From Ricinus communis (Eukaryota > Streptophyta > Magnoliopsida > Malpighiales > Euphorbiaceae): DNA of 64,000 nucleotides. A program made the position numbers and the translations under genes. The stretch is from contig NC_063258.1 in assembly GCF_019578655.1 (NCBI RefSeq), forward strand, positions 14,946,802 to 15,010,801. The letters are read 5' to 3'. The notes under the pieces were generated by a model. That model saw only the letters and a list, made by a program, of their open reading frames with translations. It searched no databases and was not told where the DNA came from. The stretch's first letter is position 1; each line of letters starts with the position of its first letter. Shown one piece after another: positions 27,869 to 38,639 of the stretch.

Positions 27869-28885
27869 CAAATATTTTTATTCATGATTTGCACCATTGG
27901 GATCTCCATCATTCCTTGCACCTCTAAGGATGACGACTCCTGATGACAAAAGGATTGGCATAAGGAAACATGGGAGTGCAATTGACAAGCTTGACCGATG
28001 GCATTAGGGATTACCTTGATAATCAAGTAGGATGAGACATAAATCCATGCATCAAAGGAAAAACTCATGTTGTTTTCAATTAATCCAAGCATAATACTAG
28101 CCGAAATTCGAGGGCTCTGATGTCTGAGATGTATATGACGAAGTAATTTGTGTCGAAGTGTTTTTAGGTAGGCCTACACGAATTTACCTTTATTTTTATT
28201 AAGCTGGCTGATAAAATTTAGGACTACGAGAATTGTTGCCGCCCAGCTCCTCTCTTGTTCTTGATTTGACTTTACTTTATCTATCTTTATGTATTTATTT
28301 ATTCACATTTAGCATCTAATTTCTTCTTCTTATAGAATAAGGGCTTTGCACTATAAAATCTACATGCAACTAAATACTTGAAGCTAATGAGCATATTATT
28401 TCAGTTTTCTACCTTGCGAAAAATCCAGTTATGGGTTTCTTGAAGAACATTTTAGACTTAATCAACACTCGCACTAGAGAGCATAGACTTATCCTCATGT
28501 CCATCCTTTCTTTTCTTTGTCTACCCTTGTATTTAAATCAATTCCATTTGATCCTTCTAATTAGCCATATGGAAGAGAATAAAGAAGTTGTGATTGCTTT
28601 CCTTATTAGATATGAAATCCTATCGATATTCTAATTTTTTTTGTTTATTTTGTGTCTCTCTTTCTAATCTCTATATATTATGGTGGTTTGGCTCTATTTG
28701 GGAGCATAAACACGAGTGTTGAATGAAAGCGCGTGGAAGCGTCAATCATAGGCACCGATCTAGTGCTTCGACGACTGTAAAAAAAGAAAATTAGTTGATC
28801 ATGTATTGATATCATTTTCTGAATGATCACGGAGGAATCTTTTGGAGGAAAGAGAGAAAGACGAGAATCAAGGTCCGCCTAAATT
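27869..28885 (+). repeat. Family B repeat, complete monomer
   Basis: Best reference copy, about 1017 bp, from the anchor gatttgcaccattgggatc to gagaatcaaggtccgcc. In order it has: a conserved segment with gcaattgacaagcttgacc; gatgatcaa-type text; aattaatccaagcataat; tttttaggtaggcc; aagctggct; a T-rich part with gactttagttta-like text; cttcttcttatagaataagggc; cactataaaatctacatgc (TATA-like); accttgcg; agagcatagacttatcc; gaaagcgcgtggaagcg; and aatcttttggaggaaag. It lies between two minus-strand tail-LTR copies. No coding frame longer than 76 codons is seen. Function and class are unknown. Confidence 0.75.
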
Positions 28886-29770
28886 GATACGACTGTGGCT
28901 TACTTGTGCCAACTTCATATTTAATGTTGATGTCTTCACAAAGGATCATTCACCTAATCAAGCAAAGATACTCCAACTCCCAACAGGACCCTTAAATAAC
29001 TTATACTTAAGAACCTTAATTATAAAGAATTAAAGGCTGTTTAACATAAATAAAAGTTTAAGTTAAACTAAGTTTGTAAAATGCCAAGCCTTCACTTGAT
29101 AAATTCACCAAGTTTATTAAGAATAAAAGAAGGGAATTAACTCCAAAATAATCAATCAATAACTCCCTTTACATAGAAATTCATACTAGCTTATATAGGC
29201 CTTAAAGAAACATAATTCTATAATGATAAGGAAGCAAATAATAATAAGACTAGGAATAGAACTACTAAACTAAAATGATAAATTAAAACAAGACTCCTAA
29301 CAATTAAAAGACTTCTTTAAATGAACAAATACTTTTAAAATTCTTCCAAACCGTAGTCCATATAATAAACATGACAATTCGGCTAAAGTAACATATGATA
29401 TGCAACCCATTCTTGAGTATTGGACTCCAAATAGCTTGATTTGATTATTTTGGGCTTATCTTGTCTTCATCACGCCTCCATATGTTGGATTGAGTTGATA
29501 AAAGTATCTTGAGACCTATTATCTCGCTTAAGCCCAATCTCACTGCGACTTTGAATCGGACTAGGATTCTTAGTAGAAATAGGATTGCTTTCGTCGTTTG
29601 AACTCCTAATATCATCAGAACTCCTTGTTGGATTAGGATTTTTAGTGGAATTAGGACTTCTTGTTGAAGTAGGATTCCTTGAGCAAGTAGGATTTGCATC
29701 ATTAGCTTTTCTTATTGGAGTAGAATTCCTTGTGCTACATGGGTTCTCATCATCGATTTTTTTATTCATG
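28886..29770 (-). mobile_element. Chromovirus-type pol tail plus LTR, copy 2 (LTR C)
   Basis: Near-identical in order to 27001-27868, about 1890 bp downstream, with few changes. The minus-strand TATA-like gcctatataa is at 29191-29200. A minus-strand frame (29470-29856) covers the short Asn/Pro/Thr/Ser/Arg repeats (for example NPTSTRSPNSTKNPNPTR), preceded in the same frame by the family B end. At the LTR end the minus strand reads gccacagtcgtatcaattta, which could be a decayed tRNA-Met primer site. The pair encloses one family B monomer. Confidence 0.6.
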
Positions 29771-29790
29771 ATTTGCACCATTGGGATCTC

Positions 29791-31182
29791 CACAAATCTA
29801 AATGGGGTTTTTAAGATTGATTTTATGGACATTTGGATGTGAATTAGTCCCAACACTCACCCTATGCGTCTGTTTGTGTGCATTAGGTCCAAAAGAAGTC
29901 AAAGGATGATAAAGGGATGAATTTGAGCATAATTGGATGTCGAAGCTGCCGAAACAAGCTAAGTACGAGAATGAGGAAGCCGAACATGGCCGTGTTGGTT
30001 TCAACACTAGCCGTGTTCCCGACACGGGCACCAACACGGCCGTGTTGGGTGTCATCATACATCAAAGAAAAATAAGTTCTTAGGGAGCACAGCCACAGAG
30101 AGTAACACGGCCAGGAACACCAGCCCGTGTTGGGAACACGGCCAGCAACACGGCCGTGTTGGCGGCGACAAGGGGAGTTAGTTAAAAGAAAAAAGAGAGG
30201 AAAGAAAGAAAAAGCGAGCGGGGGAGAACGTCCCAAACCCTAATATTTCTCTCTCTAAGGGTTTTCTGAGCTGAAACCAAGGGAAAAGGAGACTTGGATC
30301 AAGGTTTCAATCAGATTCCCTTCAAGGATTGAAGATTGGGCGAGGTTCGTTGATTGGTTTCAAATCGAGCAAGGGGAACAAGAATCGATTCAATTCGAGC
30401 AAGAGGAATTGGGGCTGTTTACTCTCATCCAAGGGTGTAATCAGGTTTTCTCTACCTTTACTCATTGTTGTAATTGAATTCTTGTGTATTTTGATAATGA
30501 ACATGATTACTAGATTGATTAAATCCATTGGGATTTCTTTACTATGTTGGCTTAATATTATATTGTTGGATTGTTTGGATTAGTTTTGTATTCTTCTTGC
30601 TTTCAGTATTAATAAGATAATATATTATTCATGAGACGTTGTGAATTGTGTGTTTAGATTACTTTATGTGATTGAGAAGTCCATTTGGCAATTAGAATTT
30701 TGAATGGCAAGAACTGGTTAATAATCGCTTAGAGATAAGGATAATTAACTAGTCGGATTAAGAATTAACAAATCTTAATAGAGGCGGATTAAAGCTTAAT
30801 GCTAATTTAAGAATCAATCGTTAGGAAGAGATTCCAACTTTAGGTTATTAGGTTTAGGAATTCAGTTATCTCGAGAGAGAAACTGAATTTGGGTTCAGAA
30901 TTCGTCCACGGGTAGCATAATTAGACTCACCAATCCTTTATCTTTTGTTTGATTGCCAACTAGTTTAGGTTCCCTTGGGTTTGCTTTCTTGTCTTGGTTA
31001 TTTTAGTTATCAATTACTCTTGCATCTCCTTTAGAACTTAGCTTGTAGCTAATAGTTAGTTTAGAAATTATTCATCATTTATTTTAGGTTAATATAATAA
31101 AGAACAAAGGAGTAACTCTGGGCTTTCACTTTCCAAGGAATGTTACTTGCCTTAGATTGTAGCTAACACAAGTAGACCATCA
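29791..31182 (+). repeat. 5' LTR of the short Athila-like element
   Basis: About 1392 bp, matching 34090-35522. It starts inside the repeat at aaatggggtttttaag and lacks the first bases TGATGTGCGTAAAATAC found in the 3' LTR. It also lacks about 43 bp near 31131 that the 3' LTR has (between tttcactttc and gccttagattg). It contains the palindrome ccaacacggccgtgttgg at 30031-30048 and a second one at 30146-30161. It ends in atca before the primer site. Confidence 0.9.
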
Positions 31183-31206
31183 AGTTTTGGCTGCTTGCTC
31201 CGGGAA
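31183..31206 (+). other. Decayed primer binding site, tRNA-Asp type
   Basis: agttttggctgcttgctccg directly follows the LTR end. Athila elements normally carry a TGGCGCCGTTGCCGGGGA-type site complementary to tRNA-Asp. The remnant keeps ttttgg and ccggga with changes between, and looks unusable as it stands. Confidence 0.6.
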
Positions 31207-31338
31207 TGTTTGAAAACTAGAGTGAAATTTGCTATTTGTTAATTTAGCCATTTTTTTATTTATATTTATTTCTATTTTGTTTGTACATATTTATTTAGTT
31301 AAGTTTATGATTCAGATAGCGAATGATAAGGAGGTTCA

Positions 31339-32022
31339 ATGCTAAACTCTTTGTATGACACGTTGGAGAATGGGATCAGGAACCAAGAGAGTGCTAAAAA
31401 TTGGGATACCCGTGCATCTTTAGAAGCTCGAGTGGAATCATTTTGTAGAACTACCGATCAACTCTCTACTCCTATCCTTTCATCTCAAGTCTTTTGTGAA
31501 TTTTGTTATGGTTTACATTTGAGTAATGATTGTCCATTGTATAGTGATGTTGCTCATTGTTCTTATAACTATGAACAGGTGAATTATATGGGAAGTTGGG
31601 CAGTATGGAAGCACCTATAATCAAGAGTTGAGCATTCATTCACCCTTTGGATGGAGCTTAAATGGCTAAGAACTAAGGCACTATCAACTCAAGGTGAAGA
31701 GTTAGTGTTAGAGGGAAGTCTTGAGGATAGATTCCAACAAACAGAGAGGATACTTGAAGATCAACAAGCCTCGATAAAGAACATAGCGCATCAAGTAGGC
31801 TTAATCTTCAAGTTACTAGCTGAAGAGCAATTGGGAACTCCATCAAACGCTACTGAATCCGAGGAACATTTGAGCGCCATCACTTTGCATTCAGGTGAGA
31901 ATTCTTTTGGTTTATCTACTATGTTTGACGATGATGCTTCTGTACAGGACGATTTCTTGAACATGGAGATGGAACCAGAAAAGGAAGAGGCGGACATGAT
32001 TCCTCTGAAAGACAATCAATAG
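31339..32022 (+). pseudogene. Athila-like gag remnant with zinc finger
   Basis: Two frames cover the C-terminal part of an Athila-type capsid/nucleocapsid protein. The first (31339-31620) has a Cys-X2-Cys-X3-His-X4-Cys finger, CEFCYGLHLSNDC, then the family motif around VNYMG. It ends early where related elements continue with an Asn/Pro/Trp-rich stretch. The second (31651-32022) holds RFQQTERILEDQQASIKN and an ITLHSGE motif, matching the QQASI...AVTL region of the longer element at 45120-45280. The N-terminal capsid half seen at 44190-44640 is missing. The product would be truncated and is not expected to assemble. Confidence 0.75.
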
Positions 32023-32037
32023 GAATGTACAGTTGAT

Positions 32038-32445
32038 GGTGCTGAGTTACAGTTAGAGGAATTTTTGGTGGATTTTCCACAAGTCCCTTCGATAATGGAA
32101 GATGAGCACGAGTTATCCATTGAAGAAGTCTTAGAGGAGCTCGAGTTTCTTCTAGCAAGTGAACCAATCCAAGGACTGGAGAAAACCATCGACATTCCTG
32201 AAGAAATTGCCCAATCGTCGATCTTTCCAATTGGTGAAACTCCAGCTTTCAAATTGGAAGAGCCCCTAGAGCATCATGACTACGTGCAAATATATGAGGA
32301 GCGAGTTCTGCCCATCATACTGGCAGCTTGCTTGATAGTTGGGAAGAGGAAATTGACGATTATCCCTCTAAGCGGATACTTGAAGACATTTCCTTGGAAG
32401 AAGGATGGATGGTCGTCGATCACGCTCGTTTGCTTTTCATCATGA
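32038..32445 (+). pseudogene. Athila-like linker between protease and RT, remnant
   Basis: A frame of about 126 codons holds the acidic EDEHELSIEEVLEELEFLL segment, equivalent to the EDEHELS...LLANEPS segment at 46465-46545 of the longer element, and then a LPIILAA segment equivalent to LPFILAA at 46628. It is joined directly to gag, so the protease domain is lost upstream. It then runs out of frame shortly before the 3' noncoding region, so RT to integrase is lost downstream. Confidence 0.7.
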
Positions 32446-34069
32446 GTCTAGCTAAGAAGACTCATCACATAAAAAAGAAGCACTTTTGGGAGGCACCCCA
32501 ATTTTTATCTTTAATCTCTAATATTTTAACCTTTTGTTTTGGAACATTTTATTAGTTTTAGTTTTCATATTTTATTTAATTTTTGTTTCAGTTTCGATTT
32601 TAATTCTTTATTTTATTATTTGCAGCCACTCCTCTACCACAGACTAGCCAACGCCCTGATATACTTGCTGATGCACCTCTTTTCACTCTGGAGCTATAGT
32701 CAGGGCAGTATTATTTCTTTATCCTTTTTGATTTCTTATATTTTATACACTGGGGACAGTGTGTCCTTCAAGTGTGTGGTGGGTGATATTTATCCCATCT
32801 CAGTTATTTGTTTATTCTTTGTGCAATTTTTTGTAAAATTTTGAAAATTTTTCACTTTGTTTCGATGCTTTTACTGTTGACTTGCTTTTGGAAATCCTGT
32901 TTATGTCCATGTGATTGGGTAAAACCGATAGTGTTGAGTCTTGCAGAAGAATGTAAGATAATTAGTTTGAGTTTTATACTAAGTTGCTTTGGTTTATTTA
33001 ATTATGTTTTGATGATTTTTGTTTGGAACCTACTCAAAAGCACACTTGTGAGAAATTGAGCCTAAATTGTAAGCATACACTTTATATGCTTGTATTTATT
33101 TCTTGTTGAGAGTGCCAATTACTGTCTTTACTTTTAGAACTTGCTCGGTAATGCTTATGAGGGCCACAAGGAGAGTTTAACACTTTGGTATGATAGAGGC
33201 ACTTAGGTTTTTCATTCTAGCCAAATAGCCTTCATTCGTTTATTGATTCTGTAGATAACCTTCTCTTTCACCATTTTTTTTATCATATTTCATTGCCACT
33301 TAGTTTTATTCTGCTTTGGGTTATGATTCTGCACATGAGTTGTTTTAATAAGGAATATTTGTCTTGGGAATAGTATGGAATCTTATAGCAGCTTTCTTCA
33401 ATCCAAAAAAAAAATTCACTCTATTATGTGAATGTTCTTCACTTATGAAAAAAAAAGAAAAAAAAGAAAAAAAAGAATAAGAGGGAAAGGTGATGAAGAG
33501 AAAGAAAGTAAGTGAGCTAAACATTTTGACTTAATTCCTATTTCCCACCTTGGACTACTATCCATTGTTTACCCTTTGTGATCATTGTGACTTGTGTGCA
33601 GGTCATGTATTTCATTGCAGAACACCATAGGTTCAACTCTTACCAAATTTACCTACCCCTACCTAATCCCCATTACAACCCTTATAAAGACCTCTTGACA
33701 TGGTTGTTGACTCTCCATAAGTGGTAGGAGTAGGATTTAAAAGCAAGCATATAGTAAGTAAGACAGTAGTTGATGCATTGAGAGATTAAACACTACCCTT
33801 TAAACACTTTGAGTGATTTAGAGTAAATCTGGTGAGGAGTTAGTTCTAAATAATTTTGCTGAGACAGTAATTTGTGAATTATTGGCATCTTGGTTGTGAT
33901 ACTTGAATTGATTGCTTCGTTTCTTTTTGTTTGACTTATGCTTGTTAAGGATATGTGCAGGAGCTCTCTAGCTTGTCTGTCAGTTTAAGTGTTGTTCCTT
34001 AGTGGTTTATTTTCCTTATTTTACTTTTGATTGCTTGAGGACAAGCAATGAGCTAAGTGTGGGGTTATT
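32446..34069 (+). other. 3' internal noncoding region of the short Athila-like element, ending in the polypurine tract
   Basis: Starts with a catttg-like remnant and aagaagcacttttgggaggc (32477-32496), which recurs at 49819-49838 in the longer element just after integrase, so the two deletion edges can be compared. It is T-rich and includes tatacactggggacagtgtg (32744-32763), an A-rich run at 33450-33478, and cttgaggacaagcaatgagc (34034-34053). The likely polypurine tract is aagtgtgggg at 34055-34064, a few bases before the 3' LTR start. The short open frames here have no recognisable similarity. Confidence 0.7.
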
Positions 34070-35522
34070 TGATGTGCGTAAAATACACACATTTAAATGG
34101 GGTTTTTAAGATTGATTTTATGGACATTTGGATGTGAATTGGTCCCAACACTCACCCTATGCGTCTGTTTGTGTGCATTAGGTCCAAAAGAAGTCAAAGG
34201 ATGATAAAGGGAAGAATTTGAGCATAATTGGATGCCGAAGCTGTCGAAACAAGCTAAGTACGAGCATGAGGAAGCCGAACATGGCCGTGTTGGTTTCAAC
34301 ACTGGCCGTGTTCCCAACACGGGCACCAACACGGCCGTGTTGGGTGTCATCAAACATCAAATAAAAATAACTTCTTAGGGAGCACAGCCACAGAGAGTAA
34401 CATGGCCAGGAACACCAGCCCGTGTTGGGAACACGGCCAGGAACACGGCCCTGTTGGCGGCGACAGGGGGAGTTAGTTAAAAGAAAAAGGAGAGGAAAGA
34501 AAGAAAAAGAGAGCGGGGGAGAATGTCCCAAACCCTAATATTTCTCTCTCTGAGGGTTTTCTGAGCTGAAACCAAGGGAAAAGGAGACTTGGATCAAGGT
34601 TTCAATCGGATTCCCTTCAAGGATTGAAGATTGGGCGAGGTTCGTTGATTGGTTTTCAAATCGAGTAAGGGGAACAAGAATCGATTCAATTCGAGCAAGA
34701 GGAATTGGGACTGTTTACTGTCATCCAAGGGTGTAATTGGGTTTTCTCTACCTTTACTCATTGTTGTAATTGAATTCTTGTGTATTTTGATAATGAACAT
34801 GATTACCTAGATTGATTAAATCCATTGGGATTTCTTTACTATGTTGGCTTAATATTATATTGTTGGATTGTTTGGATTAGTTTTGTATTCTTCTTGCTTT
34901 CAGTGTTAATAAGATAATATATTATTCATGAGACGTTGTGAATTATGTGTTTAGATTGCTTTGTGTGATTGAGAAGTCCATTTGGCAATTGGAATTTTGA
35001 ATAGCAAGAACTGGTTAATAATCGCTTAGAGATAAGGATAATTAACTAGCCGGATTAAGAATTAACAAAGCTTAATAGAGGCGGATTAAAGCTTAATGCT
35101 AATTTAAGAATCAATCGTTAGGAAGAGATTCCAACTTTAGGTTATTAGGTTTAGGAATTCGGTTATCTCGAGAGAGAAATCGAATTCGGTTAAGAATTCA
35201 TCCACGGATAGCATAATTAGACTCACCAATCCTTTATCTTTTGTTTGATTACCAACTAGTTTAGGTTCCCTTTGGGTTTGCTTTCTTGTCTTGGTTATTT
35301 CAGTAATTAATTATTCTTGCATCTCCCTTAGAACTTAGCTTGTAGCTATTAGTTAGTTTAGAAATTATTCATCATTTATTTTAGGCTAATATAACAAAGA
35401 ACAAAGGAGTAACTCTGGGCTTTCACTTTCCCGAGGAATACGACCTTGATACTCGCCATTAGTGCTAGACCGCATCGATAGGTACACTGCCTTAGATTGT
35501 AGCTAACACAAGTAGACCGTCA
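34070..35522 (+). repeat. 3' LTR of the short Athila-like element
   Basis: 1453 bp, beginning TGATGTGCG and ending CCGTCA, with standard TG...CA ends. It is highly similar to 29791-31182 with scattered single-base changes. It carries the perfect 18-bp palindrome ccaacacggccgtgttgg at 34326-34343. The second palindrome of the 5' LTR is broken here by one change. It keeps the tail with gaccttgatactcgccatt that the 5' LTR lost. Confidence 0.92.
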
Positions 35523-36560
35523 TGTGCCCATGCATGTAGGCCATATCTTGTTAGGTAGAGCAAGACAATTTGATAGTAAAGCTCATCACGATCGCTTTAT
35601 TAATAGATATATTTTTGTGAAGGAAGGGGAAAAGTTACATTGACCCTTTCTTTCTCTAAAGTAAATTAGAGAAAGAAAGGGTTCACACTAAAAATGCCAA
35701 GCATGTTATTGAACCACCTAAGAATGGTAAAGATAGCGGTAATCAAGCACAAGAGCAACCTAAACTGAAAAAAGGTAGTTTATTGGCTAAGGAAGGTGAG
35801 ATTAGGCATGCATTGCATACAGATAGGGTACTATTTTTGGATAATTATACGGATGTATATTTGAATATTGCTAACCTTGATCTCTCCTTGCCGAGTATGT
35901 TTGCTAACCTTTCATAAGAGTTTGATGATGTTTTTCCAGAAGAATTGCCAATCGATTTACCACCAAAAAGGGGCATAGAACATCAAATCGACTTCATGCC
36001 AGGGGCTGCCATACCAAATAGACTAACCTATCGAAGCAATCCTGAGAAATAAAGGAGCTTCAACGGTAAGTGGATGAGCTAATGGCAAAATAGTATGTGC
36101 ATGAGAGCTTAAGTCCTTGTGCGGTTCTAGTAATTTTAGTTCTAAAAAAGGATGGCACGTGGAGAATGTGTGTAGACTGCCGTGCAATTAACAAAATAAT
36201 GGTAAAGTATTATCATCCTATCCCTAGATTAGATGATATACTTGATAAGCTGCATGGTGCATGTCTTTATACTAAGATAAATTGCAAAGTGGGTACTATA
36301 GGATTCGCATGAAAACTGGGGATGAGTGGGAAACGGCTTTAAAAAATAAATATAGTCTATATGAGTGGTTAGTTATGCCATTTAGGTTAACAAATGCACC
36401 TAGTACATTCATGAGATTAATGAACCATGTATTGCGTGAATTTCTTGGTAAATTTATAGTTGTATATTTTGATGACATCTTGATTTATTCTAAGAATCTT
36501 GATAATCATATTTTTCATGTTAGATGTGTCTTAGAAGTTCTTAGGAAGGAGAGGAAGAAA
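35523..36560 (+). pseudogene. Chromovirus-type pol remnant: protease C-terminus and reverse transcriptase N-terminal half
   Basis: Translated in short frames it shows the protease end motif HILLGRARQFD with AHHDRF (35540-35600), the pre-RT motif EFDDVFPEELPIDLP (35920-35965), and RT segments with [34 protein letters not shown] and [11 protein letters not shown], the last holding the catalytic Asp pair. These belong to Ty3/gypsy RT. Several frameshifts and stops break it, for example at Lys-Ser-Gly-Tyr near 36295. It ends after VLRKER, where integrase C-terminal sequence follows at once, so the rest of RT, RNase H and most of integrase are deleted. Confidence 0.85.
35643..35682. repeat. Perfect inverted repeat, 17-bp arms, 6-bp loop
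   Basis: accctttctttctctaa is followed by agtaaa and then the exact reverse complement of the arm. It sits between the protease end and the RT linker of the remnant, where related copies would encode Lys/Thr-rich linker. It may have arisen by local templated repair. Confidence 0.9.
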
Positions 36561-37135
36561 GAAAGTTGTGTTCAAGCCTAGTGATTGGGTTCAGGTCTAT
36601 TTTTGAAAGGAAAGGTTTCCAAACCAAAGAAAGTCAAAATTGAGTCCAAGTGGTGCTAGTTCATTTCAGGTTCTTGAAAAGATCAATTAAAATGCATACA
36701 AGATAGACTTACAAGATGAGTATAATATAAGTGGTACTTTTAATGTTATTGATCTAACTCCTTTTGATGTAGATGATGAACTTGAGTCATGGAAGAATCA
36801 TTCAAAATAAGGAGGGAAAGATACAGATGGGCTAGCACAACAAAAGCTTGAAGATGATAGGCTTGATGAGGAGCACGCAAGAAAAGCTAAGGATGCGAAA
36901 GATGGGCTAAGCTTGCCACAAGGTCTAGAGCCAAGAAGTTGCAACAAGCCTTAAATGATTATAAACAAGATTGGGCTAGCAAGGATATTCCATTTAAAGG
37001 CCCAAGATCTATAACTATTAAGGAGCATCAAGATTGGGCTTTATTCAATCTATTGGAGCTGCAAGCCCATGAAGAACCAATTAAGCCGAAATATGCTTGT
37101 CGACCTTGGTTTATTTTTATTAAGTTTATTTAGGG
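36561..37135 (+). pseudogene. Chromovirus-type integrase C-terminus and pol tail
   Basis: Begins [11 protein letters not shown], continues with KERFPNQRKSKLSPSG and a YKIDLQDEYNISGTFNVIDL segment, the conserved end of integrase in these elements that binds or orients target DNA. After a gap comes the tail motif TRSRAKKLQQALNDY (36915-36965), then about 55 codons to a stop at 37133. Similar tails, AKK(I/L)K(E/D)A, lie on the minus strand near 54040 and 61340. Stops and a frame change separate the pieces. Confidence 0.75.
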
Positions 37136-37501
37136 CAGAATAGTCTTTTTCCTATTAGTTGTCTTCTAAGGTTTGTTTCAAGTCTATTTAACTTGAACCA
37201 AGCCATTTATGTTACATTAAGTTTTGATTATTAATGATATTTCATGTTTCTAGCAACCTTTGCTTGAATTCTTGTATTCTTTTTAAATGCATTTAACACT
37301 TATCAAAGATTTTATCTATCTTTGTGGCATGCTAGGATTAGGGTTTAAAGGACTTAGTTTTCTTTAGGTTCTACTTCTATTAATCAACTTTATAATCTAA
37401 TCTAGGGTGATCCTACGATTTGATTCAATTTATTAATGGGTTTCTAGGTTAGTGATATACGGGTTCACAACTATTACAGTTTGTATATTCTATTGCTAAA
37501 G
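37136..37501 (+). mobile_element. 3' LTR remnant (LTR E)
   Basis: Follows the pol tail and matches 25030-25188 over its last 160 bases, ending ggttcttaaca. Part of it (atctatctttgtggcatgct near 37316) also matches the minus strand at 53300-53330. The U3 part seems short or divergent. Family B begins directly after its last base. Confidence 0.6.
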
Positions 37502-38600
37502 GTTCTTAACAATTCGCTAATGCATGTTTTCATAAGTCCGCAAAATTCTTAAAAAAGCCCATAACTTGATTGCCCATAAGGTAGAAAACTAAAATAATAT
37601 ACTCACTAGCCTTAAGTATTCGGATGTATGCAGTTTTTATAGCGCGAAAGCCCTCTTTCCATAACAAGAAGAAACTAGAAGCTAAATTATAAATAAATAA
37701 TGAAAGAAGAATAAACTAAAGTCAAATCAAGAATGAGAGAGAAGTTGATTAGTCAACAACACTCATGGTCCCAAATTTTATGAGCCAACTTAACAAAAAT
37801 AAGGAAAAATTCGCGTGGGCATACCTAATAACACTTCGACCTAAACTACTTTATTATATGCATCCCAAACATCAAAATGCTCACATTCCTGCTTGTATTA
37901 CACTTAGATTTCTTGAAAATAACATGATTTCTCATTTATACGCATGGATTTATGTCTCGTCCTGCTTGATCATCAAGCTAAGCCCTAATACCACCAATCA
38001 AGCTTGTCAATTGCATTACCATGATTCCTTACGCGAATCCTCGTGTCATCAGGAGTCCTCATGGATAGAGAAATAAGGAACGATGAAGATCCCAATGGTG
38101 CAAATTTTGAATCAGAATATTTGGGCGTGTCTCGATTCTTAGTGTTCCCTCTTTCCTTTAAAAAATTCGTTTGCGATCATTTGAAGAATGATATCAATAC
38201 TTGATCAACTAATTTTTTCTCTTCGCATTTGTCCAAGCCTTGGATTAGTGTATATGATTATTGCTTCCACGCGCTTTAAGTCAACAATCCTATTTATGCT
38301 CGCCAAATAAAACTAAACCATCATATTAGATAGAAATTATAAAAAGAGACACAAAAAAGACAAAAAAAAAGAGAATATAGGTAGGATTTTGGATCCAATA
38401 AGGAAACAAATTATGAATTATTTGTTCTCTTCCATACAGCTAAGTGTAAGGATCAAGTCGAATTAATTTAAACATAAGGGTAGACAGAAAACATAAAAGA
38501 AAGGAAGGACATTGATTTCTCGCAAAGTTCTTAAAAGAACACATAACTTGATTTCTAAAATAATATGCTCATTAGCCTCAAGTATTCAGTTCCAAGGGGT
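37502..38600 (-). repeat. Family B repeat, complete copy, minus orientation
   Basis: Reverse-complement order of the reference copy: gcataacttgatt-type text near 37560, catagcg-like TATA complement near 37640, gagaagttgattagtcaaca near 37738, caagcttgtcaattgcatta near 38003, gatcccaatggtgcaaattt near 38089, then the start of a second monomer from about 38140 up to 38600. This shows head-to-tail tandem structure in this orientation too. No coding function seen. Confidence 0.75.
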
Positions 38601-38639
38601 TTTCATATTAATATGTTGGGGGTCCGGATTTCAAAAGGA

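Larger units (their letters stand above)
29791..35522 (+). mobile_element. Non-autonomous Athila-like LTR retrotransposon lacking protease and pol
   Basis: Two long direct repeats (29791-31182 and 34070-35522) flank a short internal region of about 2.9 kb. That region holds a decayed primer site, a broken gag with an Athila-type zinc finger, part of the linker that precedes RT in Athila elements, a T-rich 3' noncoding region and a purine-rich tract. Protease, RT, RNase H and integrase are absent. The 5' end is truncated by about 20 bp, so target-site duplication cannot be tested. The left neighbour is a family B scrap and the right neighbour is chromovirus pol, suggesting insertion into, or recombination with, older elements. 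Confidence 0.85.

Noticed and set aside
29798..30236. Minus-strand frames of 86 and 117 codons in the Athila-like 5' LTR, repeated at 34093-34531
   Set aside because: They lie within both LTRs, owe their content to the acacggccgtgtt motifs and purine-rich leader, and have no recognised domain.
32539..33059. Hydrophobic open frames after the gag remnant that could be an env-like protein
   Set aside because: T-rich sequence produces Phe/Leu/Ile-rich frames by chance, and the two frames overlap with no start context or conserved motif.
34070..35522. Solo LTR independent of 29791-31182
   Set aside because: A polypurine tract and Athila-type internal sequence precede it and it matches the upstream LTR, so both belong to one element.
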